Assembly: GCA_964358855.1 (NCBI GenBank) | Contig: CAYHQQ010000003.1 | Coordinates: forward strand, 1-64,000 | Direction of reading: 5' to 3' | Source of the DNA: UBA2396 sp038042175 | GTDB lineage: Bacteria > Planctomycetota > Phycisphaerae > Phycisphaerales > UBA1924 | DNA length: 64,000 nucleotides | Shown here: piece by piece, positions 43,334-52,317 of the stretch | Layout of the letters: each line of letters opens with the position of its first letter | How positions within the stretch are numbered: position 1 is the stretch's first letter | Translations under genes and position numbers: made by a program | Notes under the pieces: model-generated | Told to the model about the DNA's origin: nothing | The model's database searches: none | Seen by the model: only the letters and a program-made list of their open reading frames with translations

Positions 43334-43713
43334 CCAGGGGAACAGGACCACGCGGGACGTCGCCAAAGCGCCGGACCGGACAAACGACTCCCACCCCCCC
43401 AATCCCTCCTCCCACAAACCACGCCCAAAGACAGGCCCCGCCACGCGGCGGACCGGGCGACGGAAGGACGGTTGAGCGGGCGAACCCCAAAAAGGCTCGC
43501 CCGGGCTGCGGGGGGAGATGGGCACCCGGCTTTCATGGCCGCGCCAAAGCGCGGCGGCCGGCGCAGAAGCTCTCGGACGCCCGACCAGTGCGTCCGGCCC
43601 AATGGCTCCAAAGCCCGGGCACGCCAATGCGGTTGATTTCTCCGATTCTGGATCAGGCCGAGGCCTCCCGCCCATGGGAAGGAGCCGCGCCCAAGACGGC
43701 GCGGAATCGGTTT
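43334..43713. other. Leader region of the RNase E/G gene with hairpins
   Basis: These 380 bases hold no clear gene. Two stem-loops are visible: CGGGCGA/TCGCCCG (43477-43483 and 43497-43503) and GCCGCGC/GCGCGGC (43538-43544 and 43549-43555). RNase E messages in other bacteria carry long structured leaders that the enzyme itself cleaves; whether this one does is unknown. An in-frame ATG at 43627 could extend the protein by 29 residues into this region. Confidence 0.5.
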
Positions 43714-45474
43714 ATGTCCAAGCATCAGATGATCATCAACTACGTCCCCGGCGAAGAGTGCCGCGTCGCCATCGTCGAGGACGGCAAGCTCGAAGAGCTC
43801 TACGCCGAACGCTTCAGCGCCGCCAGCCGCGTCGGAAACATCTACGTCGGGCGCGTCAACAACGTCGAGGCCTCGATCCAGGCCGCTTTCGTCGATTTCG
43901 GCGTCGAGGACAACGGCTTCCTCCACATCTCCGATCTCCACCCGCGCTATTTCCCCGGCGAGGACGACAACGCCACCGAGCAGGTCGGGCACAAGACCCC
44001 CCGCCGCGAGCGTCCGCTCATCCAGCACGCCCTGCGCAAGGGCGACGAGGTCATCGTCCAGGTCCTCAAGGAGGGCGTGGGCACCAAGGGTCCGACACTC
44101 ACCAGCTACCTCTCGATCCCCGGGCGCTTCCTGGTCATGATGCCCCAGATGGACAAGGTGGGCGTCTCCCGCAAGGTCGAGGACGAAGAAACCCGTCGCG
44201 CCATGCGTGAGATCCTCGACCAGCTCGAGCTCCCCGAGGGCTTTGGTTTCATCCTCCGCACCGCGGGCATGGACCGCAGTAAGCTCGAGCTCAAGCGCGA
44301 CCTCGCGTACCTCCAGCGCCTCTGGAAGGACATGGAGAAGCGCCGCAAGACCGGCAGCAAGCCCCGCCTCATGTACTCCGAGAGCGACCTGCTCGTCCGC
44401 TGCCTCCGCGACGTGCTCACCAACGACATGGACGAGGTCATCATCGACAACGAGCAGGCGCTCGTCCGCGGCGAGCGATTCATGAAGATCGTCGCCCCCC
44501 GCACCAAGACCAAGCTCGCCCACTACCCCGGCAAGACCCCCATCTTCCACGCCTACGGCATCGAACGCCAGATCTCCCTCATCCACGCCCGCGAGGTCCC
44601 TCTCCCCTCGGGCGGGCGCCTGGTCATCGACCAGACCGAGGCCCTGGTCGCCATCGACGTCAACAGCGGACGTAGCCGCGACGCCCGCGACGCCGAGGAC
44701 AATGCATACAAGACGAACATCGAGGCCGTCGACGAGATCTGCCGCCAGCTGCGCCTTCGCGACCTGGGCGGCATCGTCGTCAACGACCTGATCGACATGC
44801 GCTCGGCCGCCCACCGCAAGGACATCGAAAATCGCTTCCGCGAACGCCTCAAGCGCGACCGCGCCAAGAGCACCGTCGCACCAATCTCTCCGTTCGGCAT
44901 CCTGGAAATGACCCGCCAGCGCATGCGCGGCAGCCACGAGCAGCTCCACTTCTCCGATTGCCCCATCTGCCGCGGGCGTGGCCTTGTTCAAAAGCCCGAC
45001 AGCGTCGCCGGCGAGGCCCTCCGCGAGCTCGCCGCCTACCTCGACTACGAACGCATCTCCAAAGTCGAGCTCGTCGTCAGCCCGCGCGTCGCCGGCGAGC
45101 TGCTCAGCAACAAGCGTCGCCTCCTGGGTCGCATCGAGCGCGAGAGCGGCAAGCACGTCGAGATGCGCGTGAGCGAGGACATCCCGCCCGACCGCGTGAG
45201 CTTCTACGCGTACGAGCTCGACGGCGCCGATGTCGATCTCGAGCGTCTTCCCCCGCCCCGCAGGCCCGAAAACCTCAAGGTCTGGGAGTTCGATCCGCCC
45301 GTCGAGGGCGAGGATGTCTGGTCGGGCGACCCGCTCTCAGAGCGCCAGCAGGCCCTGGCCGCCGAGGCCCAGGCCGACGACGCCCTCGATAAGGCCGACT
45401 CCGACCTCGAACCGCACCCCATCGAGATCGACGAGCCCGACTCAGCCACTGGCGATGTCGCCCTCGACGCCTAA
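43714..45474 (+). CDS. rne: Ribonuclease E/G, catalytic part
   Basis: This endoribonuclease processes rRNA and starts mRNA decay. The 586-residue product holds the S1 domain (GNIYVGRVNNVEASIQAAFVD, then FLHISDLHPRYF), the 5'-sensor and RNase H-like parts, and the DNase I-like catalytic region with AIDVNSGRSR (about 314) and GGIVVNDLIDM. The zinc link is CPICRGRG (Cys416, Cys419), and the small domain follows. It ends at TAA 45472-45474, but the same frame continues open for 374 codons with an Arg-rich tail. ATG 43714 was chosen; ATG 43627 is possible. Confidence 0.92.
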   Translation: MSKHQMIINYVPGEECRVAIVEDGKLEELYAERFSAASRVGNIYVGRVNNVEASIQAAFVDFGVEDNGFLHISDLHPRYFPGEDDNATEQVGHKTPRRERPLIQHALRKGDEVIVQVLKEGVGTKGPTLTSYLSIPGRFLVMMPQMDKVGVSRKVEDEETRRAMREILDQLELPEGFGFILRTAGMDRSKLELKRDLAYLQRLWKDMEKRRKTGSKPRLMYSESDLLVRCLRDVLTNDMDEVIIDNEQALVRGERFMKIVAPRTKTKLAHYPGKTPIFHAYGIERQISLIHAREVPLPSGGRLVIDQTEALVAIDVNSGRSRDARDAEDNAYKTNIEAVDEICRQLRLRDLGGIVVNDLIDMRSAAHRKDIENRFRERLKRDRAKSTVAPISPFGILEMTRQRMRGSHEQLHFSDCPICRGRGLVQKPDSVAGEALRELAAYLDYERISKVELVVSPRVAGELLSNKRRLLGRIERESGKHVEMRVSEDIPPDRVSFYAYELDGADVDLERLPPPRRPENLKVWEFDPPVEGEDVWSGDPLSERQQALAAEAQADDALDKADSDLEPHPIEIDEPDSATGDVALDA

Positions 45475-46599
45475 GAGAACGGAAAGCGTCGGCGTCGCCG
45501 TCGGCGCCGCGGCCGGGGTGGTCGCCCCGACGATCGCGGCCCGGCGCCACAGTCTGCTCCCGCGACGAGTGTTCGCCCCGCCACGCCCACTCCTGAATTG
45601 AACACCGCCGCGCCCGATCCAAACGATCCGGCCCAGCCCGCAGACGCCCAGTCCTCCGAAATCGGCGAGGACGGCGTCAAGCGTCGTCGCCGTCGGCGTC
45701 GTCGCGGACGCGGCGGACGCGGTGCCGCGGACGCCCCGCCCCTGGGCGATACGCCGGGCGCGCCAGGACGCCCGCAGCAGGCGCCCCCGCGACCCGATCG
45801 TCGCGATCCCCACTACGAGTCCGGCGAATCCGCGCCCGGCATCATCGTCCCGCCCGTCGGCCCCATCCCGCGGCGCGAGCAGGACATCACGCCCCACACC
45901 GTCGTCGAAACCATGGGCGACTGGGGCGATGACGACGCGCCCGCACCGGCCCACACCCCGGTCCACACTCCGGCGCACGCTTCCGCACAGGCTCGCACTC
46001 CCGCTCGCCAGCCCGCCCCCCCCAACCACGCCCCAAGGCACTCCGCTCGCCCGAGCATTCCGGCCCCAATCGACGCCTCCAATCTCGAGGCGGACCAGGG
46101 ACCCGATGGCGAGGATGACCAGGGCGACGGCGCACCGCAATCTCAAGACCCGGCCGGTCCTCCCGAAGAGGGCTCCGTGGGCGATGCGGGACGGCGTCGG
46201 CGTCGTCGCCGACGTCGAGGCCGCGGCGGACGCGGCGTCGACGCCCAGCCCGGCGCACCTGTCGATGGTCAGCCCGCGCCCGCGGCGATCGCTCCGCCGC
46301 CGCGTCCGGCACCACCTCCGAATGAACGTCGCAACGAGCCTCGCGGGCCCGCTCCCGCCGCGGGCGATCACAAGCCGCGGCGCGACGACCGCCGGCCCCG
46401 CCCCGATGGGGCAAAGGAAGCGCCCCGTCGCGAGCCCCGCCCCGCAAGCAAGGCGCCGCACGCCCCCGCCCCCGCCTCAAAGCCCGCGGCGCCCCCCGCT
46501 TCTCCGGCGCCCGGAACTCCGCCGCCCGTTCGCCCGCTCTACTTCAATCGTCGCAAGCTCACGCCCGCCGAAATGAACAAGCGCCCCAAACCCGAATGA
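45475..46599 (+). CDS. In-frame continuation of RNase E: arginine-rich tail after a stop
   Basis: Directly after the rne TAA the same frame runs 374 codons to TGA 46597-46599. It encodes a disordered, basic, Pro/Ala-rich segment with three near-identical blocks of about eight Arg followed by GRGGR. The blocks start near 45484, 45682 and 46192. This is what the C-terminal RNA-binding scaffold of RNase E looks like. The first Arg block lies between the stop and the only early start codon (TTG 45598, no ribosome site), so it makes little sense as a separate gene. Possible explanations are a nonsense mutation, readthrough or a base-call error. The tail ends 15 bases before dxr. Confidence 0.65.
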   Translation, partial: ENGKRRRRRRRRGRGGRPDDRGPAPQSAPATSVRPATPTPELNTAAPDPNDPAQPADAQSSEIGEDGVKRRRRRRRRGRGGRGAADAPPLGDTPGAPGRPQQAPPRPDRRDPHYESGESAPGIIVPPVGPIPRREQDITPHTVVETMGDWGDDDAPAPAHTPVHTPAHASAQARTPARQPAPPNHAPRHSARPSIPAPIDASNLEADQGPDGEDDQGDGAPQSQDPAGPPEEGSVGDAGRRRRRRRRRGRGGRGVDAQPGAPVDGQPAPAAIAPPPRPAPPPNERRNEPRGPAPAAGDHKPRRDDRRPRPDGAKEAPRREPRPASKAPHAPAPASKPAAPPASPAPGTPPPVRPLYFNRRKLTPAEMNKRPKPE

Positions 46600-46614
46600 T
46601 CACCGCAGCCTCTC

Positions 46615-47853
46615 ATGCCTCGCCCAAAGCGGCTCATCATCCTCGGCTCCACAGGCTCGATCGGGTCTCAGACACTCGACGTTGTTGAGCACCTTTCTCG
46701 CCTCACCCAGTCGGGCCAATGCCCCGGCCCGGGGTTCGCCGTCGTCGGGCTGGCCGCGGGCAACAACGCCGAGCTCCTGGCCGCTCAGGCCCGGCGCTTT
46801 GGCGTTGAGCACGTCGCGATCGCGACCAGGGGCGACGGCGCTCCATCGCACTGGCTCAGCGGGCCCGACTCTGCCCAGCGCCTCGTCCGCACCGTCGAGT
46901 GCGACCTCATCGTCTCGGCGATCGTCGGCTCCGCGGGGCTTGCGGCGACGCTCGCGGGCGTTGAGGCAGGCCGCGATATCGCCCTGGCCAACAAGGAAAC
47001 CCTTGTCGCCGCCGGCGCGATCGTGGTCCCCGCCGCCATCCGCTCGGGCTCCAAGCTCTTCCCAGTCGACAGCGAGCACTCGGGAGTCTGGCAATGCCTC
47101 GCGGGCGCCGCGAACCACGCCGGCTCTACTGTGCCGCCCTTCGCCTCGCCGCCGCCCTCGGTGTCGCGCGTGGTGCTCACCGCCTCGGGCGGCCCCTTTC
47201 GAACCTGGTCTTCGGCCCAGATCGCAGAGGCGACGCCCGCCCATGCCCTCAAGCACCCCACCTGGCAGATGGGCGCCAAGGTCACACTCGACTCCGCGTC
47301 CCTCATGAACAAAGCCCTGGAGCTCATCGAGGCGCACTGGCTCTTTGCGCTGGCCCCCGAACAGCTCGACGCTGTCATCCATCCCCAGTCCATCGTCCAC
47401 GCGATCGTCGAACTCGTCGATGGCTCCTCCATCGCGCAGCTCGCCCTGCCAGACATGCGAACACCCATCCAGCTCGCCCTCGCATGGCCACACCGCCCCA
47501 TCGGCCTCTCGCCCCGCTCCAATCTCGCGACCATCGGCCGCCTGGACTTCGAGCCCATCGACCCCGCCCGATTCGACGCCGTCAATCTTGCGCGCAAGGT
47601 CATGCGCTCGGGCGGCCTCTCGGGCGCGGTTCTCAACGCCGCCAACGAAGAGGCGGGCGCCGCCTTCCTGGGTGGACACTGCCGCTTCCCGCAGATCGCC
47701 CACGCCGTGAACGAGGCCGTGAGCGCCATCGGCGGCCCACTCGCGTCCATCGACTGCGTCCATCGAGCCGACAGAGAGGCCCGCCTGTTTGTCCGCGACC
47801 TGCTGGGTGTTGCGTCGACGCCTCCTTCCACACACACCGGGGCCCCCGCATGA
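46615..47853 (+). CDS. dxr: 1-deoxy-D-xylulose 5-phosphate reductoisomerase
   Basis: This is the second enzyme of the MEP isoprenoid pathway, NADPH- and metal-dependent. The 412 residues show the NADPH site LIILGSTGSIGSQTLDV at the N-terminus, ALANKETLVAAG, substrate/metal residues in PVDSEHSGVWQCL and VVLTASGGPFR, and WQMGAKVTLDSASLMNKALELIEAHWLF in two overlapping pieces. The helix VIHPQSIVHAIVELVDGS is also typical. The stop overlaps the following glycosyltransferase gene as ATGA. Confidence 0.96.
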   Translation: MPRPKRLIILGSTGSIGSQTLDVVEHLSRLTQSGQCPGPGFAVVGLAAGNNAELLAAQARRFGVEHVAIATRGDGAPSHWLSGPDSAQRLVRTVECDLIVSAIVGSAGLAATLAGVEAGRDIALANKETLVAAGAIVVPAAIRSGSKLFPVDSEHSGVWQCLAGAANHAGSTVPPFASPPPSVSRVVLTASGGPFRTWSSAQIAEATPAHALKHPTWQMGAKVTLDSASLMNKALELIEAHWLFALAPEQLDAVIHPQSIVHAIVELVDGSSIAQLALPDMRTPIQLALAWPHRPIGLSPRSNLATIGRLDFEPIDPARFDAVNLARKVMRSGGLSGAVLNAANEEAGAAFLGGHCRFPQIAHAVNEAVSAIGGPLASIDCVHRADREARLFVRDLLGVASTPPSTHTGAPA

Positions 47854-49631
47854 TCCGCCCCGCGCTCGCCCCAATCGACCGGCTCATCGCCGAGGGCAAG
47901 CTCGACCAGGCCGAGACTCAGCTCCGCCGACTCATCGCCCGCTCGCCCAGCGACGTCTCGCTCGTCTCGACGATGGCCACGGTCCTCTCCGGCATGGGCC
48001 GGCGCGACGAGTCGCTCCTCTTCCACCAGCGAGCGGCCGAACTCGCGCCCGACCAGCCCGCTCCTTGGCTCGCGCTGGGTCTCGCCCTGGTGCAGATCCA
48101 CAGGCATGCCGACGCCCTCGCGCCGCTCGAACGCGCCGCCTCCCTCGCCCCCGCCCAACCCGCCGCCACCTTGGCCCTCGCCAGGGCACAGGTGGCCACG
48201 GGGCGTTCCTCGGCCGCCATCGCCCAGCTCGAGTCGCTGCTCCATCTGCTCCCGGGCGACCCAGAGGCCACACTCTTGCTCGAGTCGCTCCTGAGCGATC
48301 GCGGACAGACCGGCGCGGCCGTCTCTGTGCTGCGCGAGGCCATCTCCAGGCGCCACGGCGACCCAATCCTGCGCGCCGCGCTGTGCCACCGCCTCCTGTG
48401 CGCTTCGGACGCGACCCCCTCTCAGATCGGCGCCGAGCACGAGTCGCTGGGCCGCCTCCTGGCACCCGACATCCCCGGCTCGACGCTTCTGCGCGATCGT
48501 CAGGAAGATCGACGACTCAAACTCGCCCTGATCTCCCCGGATCTGCGAGGTCGCCCCGCCGCGGCGTTCATCGAGCCCATCGTCGAACTCATGGGTCGCA
48601 AAGCCTTTGAACTCCACGTCTTTCCGCTCACGGCCCATCGCGACGCCACGACCGATCGATTGGCAAAGCTCGCCGATGTCTGGCATCCGCCCCAGGCGAT
48701 CCTGAGCACCGACAGTCGCCCCGACCTCTCGGCGCTCGCCGCAAGCCTCGCCGAAACAAAGCTCGACATCGCGATCGATCTCGCCGGCTACTCCCCGAAC
48801 TCCGGGCTTGCGGCCCTCGCCCATCGCATCGCCCCGGTGCAGTGCACCTACGGCTATCCCGGCACCAGCGGCATCCCGGCCGTCGATCTGCGGCTCGCCG
48901 ACTCATTGACGCTGCCCATCCACGACACCGCCATCGGCACCGAACGCATTGTCCGCCTCGATCCTTGCCTTTTCTGCTTCCGTCCACCCGCCGACGCACC
49001 CATGCCCCAGCGCGCGTGGGAGCGCCGCGCCGTCGTCTTTGGCTGCTTCGCGAGCCCGGCCCGAATCAGCACACGATCAGTCGAGTTGTGGGCCGCGTTG
49101 CTGTCCAAAATTCCCAGCGCGCGCCTGGTCCTCAAGTCCAAGCCCTACGCCGACCCGGTGGTCCGGGAGTTCTTCACCGCCGCCTTCTCTTCCCGTGGCG
49201 TCGACCCGGCGCGCCTGGTCCTCATGGGGCACTCCAAGGACCTTTCCACGCACCTCTCGGCGTACAACGGCATCGATGTCGCCCTCGACACCGTGCCCTA
49301 CAACGGCACCACGACCACCTGCGAGGCCCTGTGGATGGGCGTGCCCGTCGTCACCCTCCGGGGCGATCATCACGCCTCGCGCTCGGGGACGTCCCTTCTC
49401 TCTGCCGTCGGCAAGGGCGAGTGGGCCGCCGAAACCCCGGAGGCTTTCGTCGACGTCGCCGCTTCGCTGGTCTCCGACGTCGAGGCCCTCGCGGCCGCAC
49501 GATCAAAGCTCCGCGACCAGGTCCGCCGCTCGCCTCTCTGCGACGAGCGCACATTCGTAAACCGATTCCAGGACGCCCTCCGCGCCGCCTGGATCCGCTG
49601 GTGCCGCACGGGCTCGGCCGGACGCGGATGA
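47850..49631 (+). CDS. TPR-containing OGT/SPINDLY-like glycosyltransferase (GT41 type)
   Basis: The 593-residue protein has an N-terminal TPR region (about 1-175). A GT41-type catalytic half follows: KLALISPDLRGRPAAAFIEP, DIAIDLAGYSPNSGLAALAHRIAPVQCTYGYPGT in sections, FGCFASPARISTRSVELWA, LVLKSKPYADP, and the nucleotide-sugar region VALDTVPYNGTTTTCEALWMGVPVVTL. Such enzymes add sugars to Ser/Thr, Asn or Arg of proteins, or to other acceptors. Neither donor nor target can be told here. ATG 47850 overlaps the dxr stop; the longer open frame upstream is a dxr shadow. Confidence 0.88.
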   Translation: MIRPALAPIDRLIAEGKLDQAETQLRRLIARSPSDVSLVSTMATVLSGMGRRDESLLFHQRAAELAPDQPAPWLALGLALVQIHRHADALAPLERAASLAPAQPAATLALARAQVATGRSSAAIAQLESLLHLLPGDPEATLLLESLLSDRGQTGAAVSVLREAISRRHGDPILRAALCHRLLCASDATPSQIGAEHESLGRLLAPDIPGSTLLRDRQEDRRLKLALISPDLRGRPAAAFIEPIVELMGRKAFELHVFPLTAHRDATTDRLAKLADVWHPPQAILSTDSRPDLSALAASLAETKLDIAIDLAGYSPNSGLAALAHRIAPVQCTYGYPGTSGIPAVDLRLADSLTLPIHDTAIGTERIVRLDPCLFCFRPPADAPMPQRAWERRAVVFGCFASPARISTRSVELWAALLSKIPSARLVLKSKPYADPVVREFFTAAFSSRGVDPARLVLMGHSKDLSTHLSAYNGIDVALDTVPYNGTTTTCEALWMGVPVVTLRGDHHASRSGTSLLSAVGKGEWAAETPEAFVDVAASLVSDVEALAAARSKLRDQVRRSPLCDERTFVNRFQDALRAAWIRWCRTGSAGRG

Positions 49632-49659
49632 ATGCGGCGAGAGCACACAGCATTAGCGA

Positions 49660-50181
49660 TCAACCGGGTTGTGTCTTGCCTTTGCCGCACTCCGGGCACG
49701 CAGCGCCCTCCGCGAGGCCTGTCATTTCATAACCGCAAGCGGCGCATGAGCCCCAAAGGGTCCTCCGCCTCGCCCGCCGCGCCGACCACAACATCGACCC
49801 GCCCGCCGCGAAACAAACCAGCGCGATTGGCCAAAGCATGAAATGGACTTGCAGTGGCGGAAGATTGCCGGCAAACACAACTCGCTTCGCGGACAACACT
49901 CGCAGATTGATGATGCTTTTGCCCGGAGGCCAACTGTCGTCGAGGGTCCAGTCGAGCGCCGGCGCGAGCATTCGGCCGAAACGCAACCGCTGTGGCGAAT
50001 TCCCTGTGCCGGGCACCCCGAACCACAAATCGACGGATCCACTATGGGATCGGCCGAACCAGGATCTGTCGACCTCCGTCCCAAACCAGTACCAGCGCGA
50101 GACCAGCATCACACTCGCCACGACAAGACCTAGTCCAATCAACCCCCACCCCGCGATCAGTCTTTTGCGCCCACGTGCCAT
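49660..50181 (-). CDS. Zinc-ribbon membrane protein of unknown function
   Basis: The 173-residue protein has an N-terminal membrane helix (WGLIGLGLVVASVMLVS), an extracytoplasmic middle, a second helix (MLWPIALVCFAAGGSMLW) followed by a basic stretch (RRARRRT), and a C-terminal zinc ribbon CAACGYEMTG...CPECG. This is the plan of a large planctomycete family. It is an intact relative of the split gene at 2375-3079, though the middle regions differ. ATG 50181 places the first helix at the N-terminus. It lies antisense between two plus-strand genes, with no overlap. Confidence 0.75.
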   Translation of the reverse strand: MARGRKRLIAGWGLIGLGLVVASVMLVSRWYWFGTEVDRSWFGRSHSGSVDLWFGVPGTGNSPQRLRFGRMLAPALDWTLDDSWPPGKSIINLRVLSAKRVVFAGNLPPLQVHFMLWPIALVCFAAGGSMLWSARRARRRTLWGSCAACGYEMTGLAEGAACPECGKGKTQPG

Positions 50182-50251
50182 ACCCGCAGCATACCCGTCG
50201 CCCCCCTCGCCGCGTCGCCGCATCATTTCCCCTTTCCCATATGATCCCCCC

Positions 50252-51781
50252 ATGCCAGCCCCAATCCGCTCTTTCCCCGGCCCTTTCCGCCCAGATTCCA
50301 AGGTCGATCTCTCGGGCCTGAGCGCCGCCCTCGAACGCCAGGGCTTCACCCGTGAGGCCCTCGAGAGCAAGGGCATCATCGGAACCAAGTCCGCCGCCGA
50401 GTGGGACCGCATGAACCGGATGCTCGACTTCAAGCCCGAACTCCGCACCCTCATCCACCTCTTCATGCTCGCCAAGACACTCCCGATCGCCGACGTCAAC
50501 GCCGCGCTGGGCGCCGGCCTCGTCGCTTCTCTTGTCGAGTGCGGCATGCTCCACAAGTCGCCAGCGGGCGCCGAGGGCCTCGCCGCCGAAGGGGCCCTTC
50601 TCCCCCTCAGCGGCCTCTTCACGATGGGCGACTTCTCCTCCATCGAGACCGGACGCACGATGGCGAGCGACCACGTCCCTTGCATCAGCCCCGCCGCCAC
50701 GCTCGTCGCGAGCCTCTCCGTTCGCGTGCCCTGCGATCGCGCCCTGGACCTCTGCTGCGGCTCGGGCTACCACGCCCTGCTCGCCGCCTCACACGCCAGG
50801 GAAGTCGTCGGCACCGACATCAACGATCGCAGCCTCAACTTCGCCGCGATGTCGAGCCGTCTCAACGCCCTCACCAACATCGAATGGCGCAAGGGCAGTT
50901 TCTTCGAGCCCCTCGAGGGCGAGACCTTCGACCTCATCGACGCCAATCCGCCCTTTGTCATCTCGCCCGCCACCGACCTGATCTTCCGCGACAGCGGCAT
51001 GCTCGGCGACAAGGTCTCCGAAACGATCATCCGCCGGCTTCCTTCCATGCTCCGCGAGAACGGCTGGGCCTCGATGCTCTTCAACTGGCACCACAAGTCC
51101 GCCGACGACTGGGAAGATAAGCCGCGCCAATGGCTCCCCGACTCCGGCTGCGATGTCTGGCTCCTTCGATTCCGCTCCGACGATCCCCAGGCCTACGCCA
51201 TCGGCTGGCTGCGAACCGGCCTCCCCGCGGGGAAAGACCCAGACCCCGCCAGGCTCCCCGAATGGCTCGCCTACTACAAGCGCATCGGTGCGGAGGTCCT
51301 CAGCCTGGGTGCCGTCATCATCCGCCGCCGAACGCCCGCGAGCGGTGCCGCCCCCAACTGGTTCAAGGCCGACACCCTCCCGACGCGCGACGACCACCCC
51401 AGCGCCTCGGACCAGATCCAGCGCGTCTTCGCCGGCGAAACGGCCCTCAGGGGACCGCGCGGCGACGCCGCGGTGCTCGACCTCAAGCCCCGCCTCGCGG
51501 ACGGCATCACCCTCGAACAAACATCCTCGCAAAGCAACGGCGCCTGGAAGCCCTCGGTCTCCAGACTCGTCCAGACAGGCGGAATCACCCTCCGCTGCGG
51601 GCTCGATGAGGCCCTCGCCGCGGTCGTCGCGCGTTGCGACGGCTCACGCACGGCACGCGACGCCGCCCAGAGCGTCGCCAAAGAACGTGGGCTCGGCGAC
51701 GGCCCCGAGGCGGCCCTTGGCGCGGTTCCCATTCTCGCCTGGCTCGTCCGCCAAGGCTTCTTTGATCTCGAGCCGGCGTGA
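50252..51781 (+). CDS. SAM-dependent methyltransferase of the MTS/PrmC-like group
   Basis: The 509-residue protein has an N-terminal helical, winged-helix-like domain (to about 140), a class I methyltransferase domain and a long C-terminal extension. The methyltransferase has motif I ALDLCCGSGYHALLAA, acidic VVGTDINDRSL, and the NPPF signature DANPPFVIS used by enzymes that methylate exocyclic amino groups or side-chain amides. The three-part build matches actinobacterial-style methyltransferases of unknown target rather than PrmC itself. The ATG at 50252 was chosen; the earlier open frame is antisense to the zinc-ribbon gene. The substrate is unknown. Confidence 0.85.
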   Translation: MPAPIRSFPGPFRPDSKVDLSGLSAALERQGFTREALESKGIIGTKSAAEWDRMNRMLDFKPELRTLIHLFMLAKTLPIADVNAALGAGLVASLVECGMLHKSPAGAEGLAAEGALLPLSGLFTMGDFSSIETGRTMASDHVPCISPAATLVASLSVRVPCDRALDLCCGSGYHALLAASHAREVVGTDINDRSLNFAAMSSRLNALTNIEWRKGSFFEPLEGETFDLIDANPPFVISPATDLIFRDSGMLGDKVSETIIRRLPSMLRENGWASMLFNWHHKSADDWEDKPRQWLPDSGCDVWLLRFRSDDPQAYAIGWLRTGLPAGKDPDPARLPEWLAYYKRIGAEVLSLGAVIIRRRTPASGAAPNWFKADTLPTRDDHPSASDQIQRVFAGETALRGPRGDAAVLDLKPRLADGITLEQTSSQSNGAWKPSVSRLVQTGGITLRCGLDEALAAVVARCDGSRTARDAAQSVAKERGLGDGPEAALGAVPILAWLVRQGFFDLEPA

Positions 51782-51782
51782 T

Positions 51783-52286
51783 TCAGAGCTGACCCAGCGG
51801 GGCGATCATGTGGAACTCGTCGAGCGCTTTCCCGTCGATCATCAGGCATCCCGGCTCAACGCCCCAAGGTACAAATCCCAGGCTCCTGTACATCGCGACC
51901 GCCGCGACCGCCTTGGCGCTCGCCGAGAGCGAAACACTCGTCACCCCGGGCCACGTCCGCGCCGTGTCCATCGCTCGCCGAACGACCGCCTTGCCCACAC
52001 CGCCGCCCCTGGCCCCAGGAGCAACGTACACGCCCCAGATCATGGCGCGGTGCGCCATCTTGCGCTGACGCCGCAGCATCACGCCCGCCGAACCGACAAG
52101 CCGTACGTCTTCGAACGCACCGATGATCACCATCCCAACCTCGCCCAGTCTTGCGAGAGAAGCAGCATCGACCGCCACGTCATCCTCCGGGCTCGAGCCA
52201 AAGGCCCAGGGCGCGTCCAACAGCATCTCGCGCCGCAGGTCGGTGTAGGCGTTGGCGTCGGTCGGCAACAGTGATCGGATCAACAT
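51783..52286 (-). CDS. GNAT-family N-acetyltransferase
   Basis: The 167-residue protein has the GNAT fold: an N-terminal strand (MLIRSLLPTDANAYTDL), the acetyl-CoA motif WGVYVAPGARGGGVGKAVVRRAM (about 88-110) and the C-terminal MYRSLGFVPWG. The acceptor is unknown. It faces the methyltransferase gene end with one base between stops. A second GNAT gene ends 31 bases upstream of its start, so the two may be co-transcribed. Confidence 0.88.
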   Translation of the reverse strand: MLIRSLLPTDANAYTDLRREMLLDAPWAFGSSPEDDVAVDAASLARLGEVGMVIIGAFEDVRLVGSAGVMLRRQRKMAHRAMIWGVYVAPGARGGGVGKAVVRRAMDTARTWPGVTSVSLSASAKAVAAVAMYRSLGFVPWGVEPGCLMIDGKALDEFHMIAPLGQL

Positions 52287-52317
52287 GCCAGAGCATAGAA
52301 AGGCAGCGCTCACGGAC

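Noticed and set aside
45230..45601. Frameshift rather than a stop at the end of RNase E
   Set aside because: The +1 frame gives a Val/Gly/Ala peptide without the Arg blocks; the blocks are in the original frame, so a stop codon, not a frameshift, separates them.
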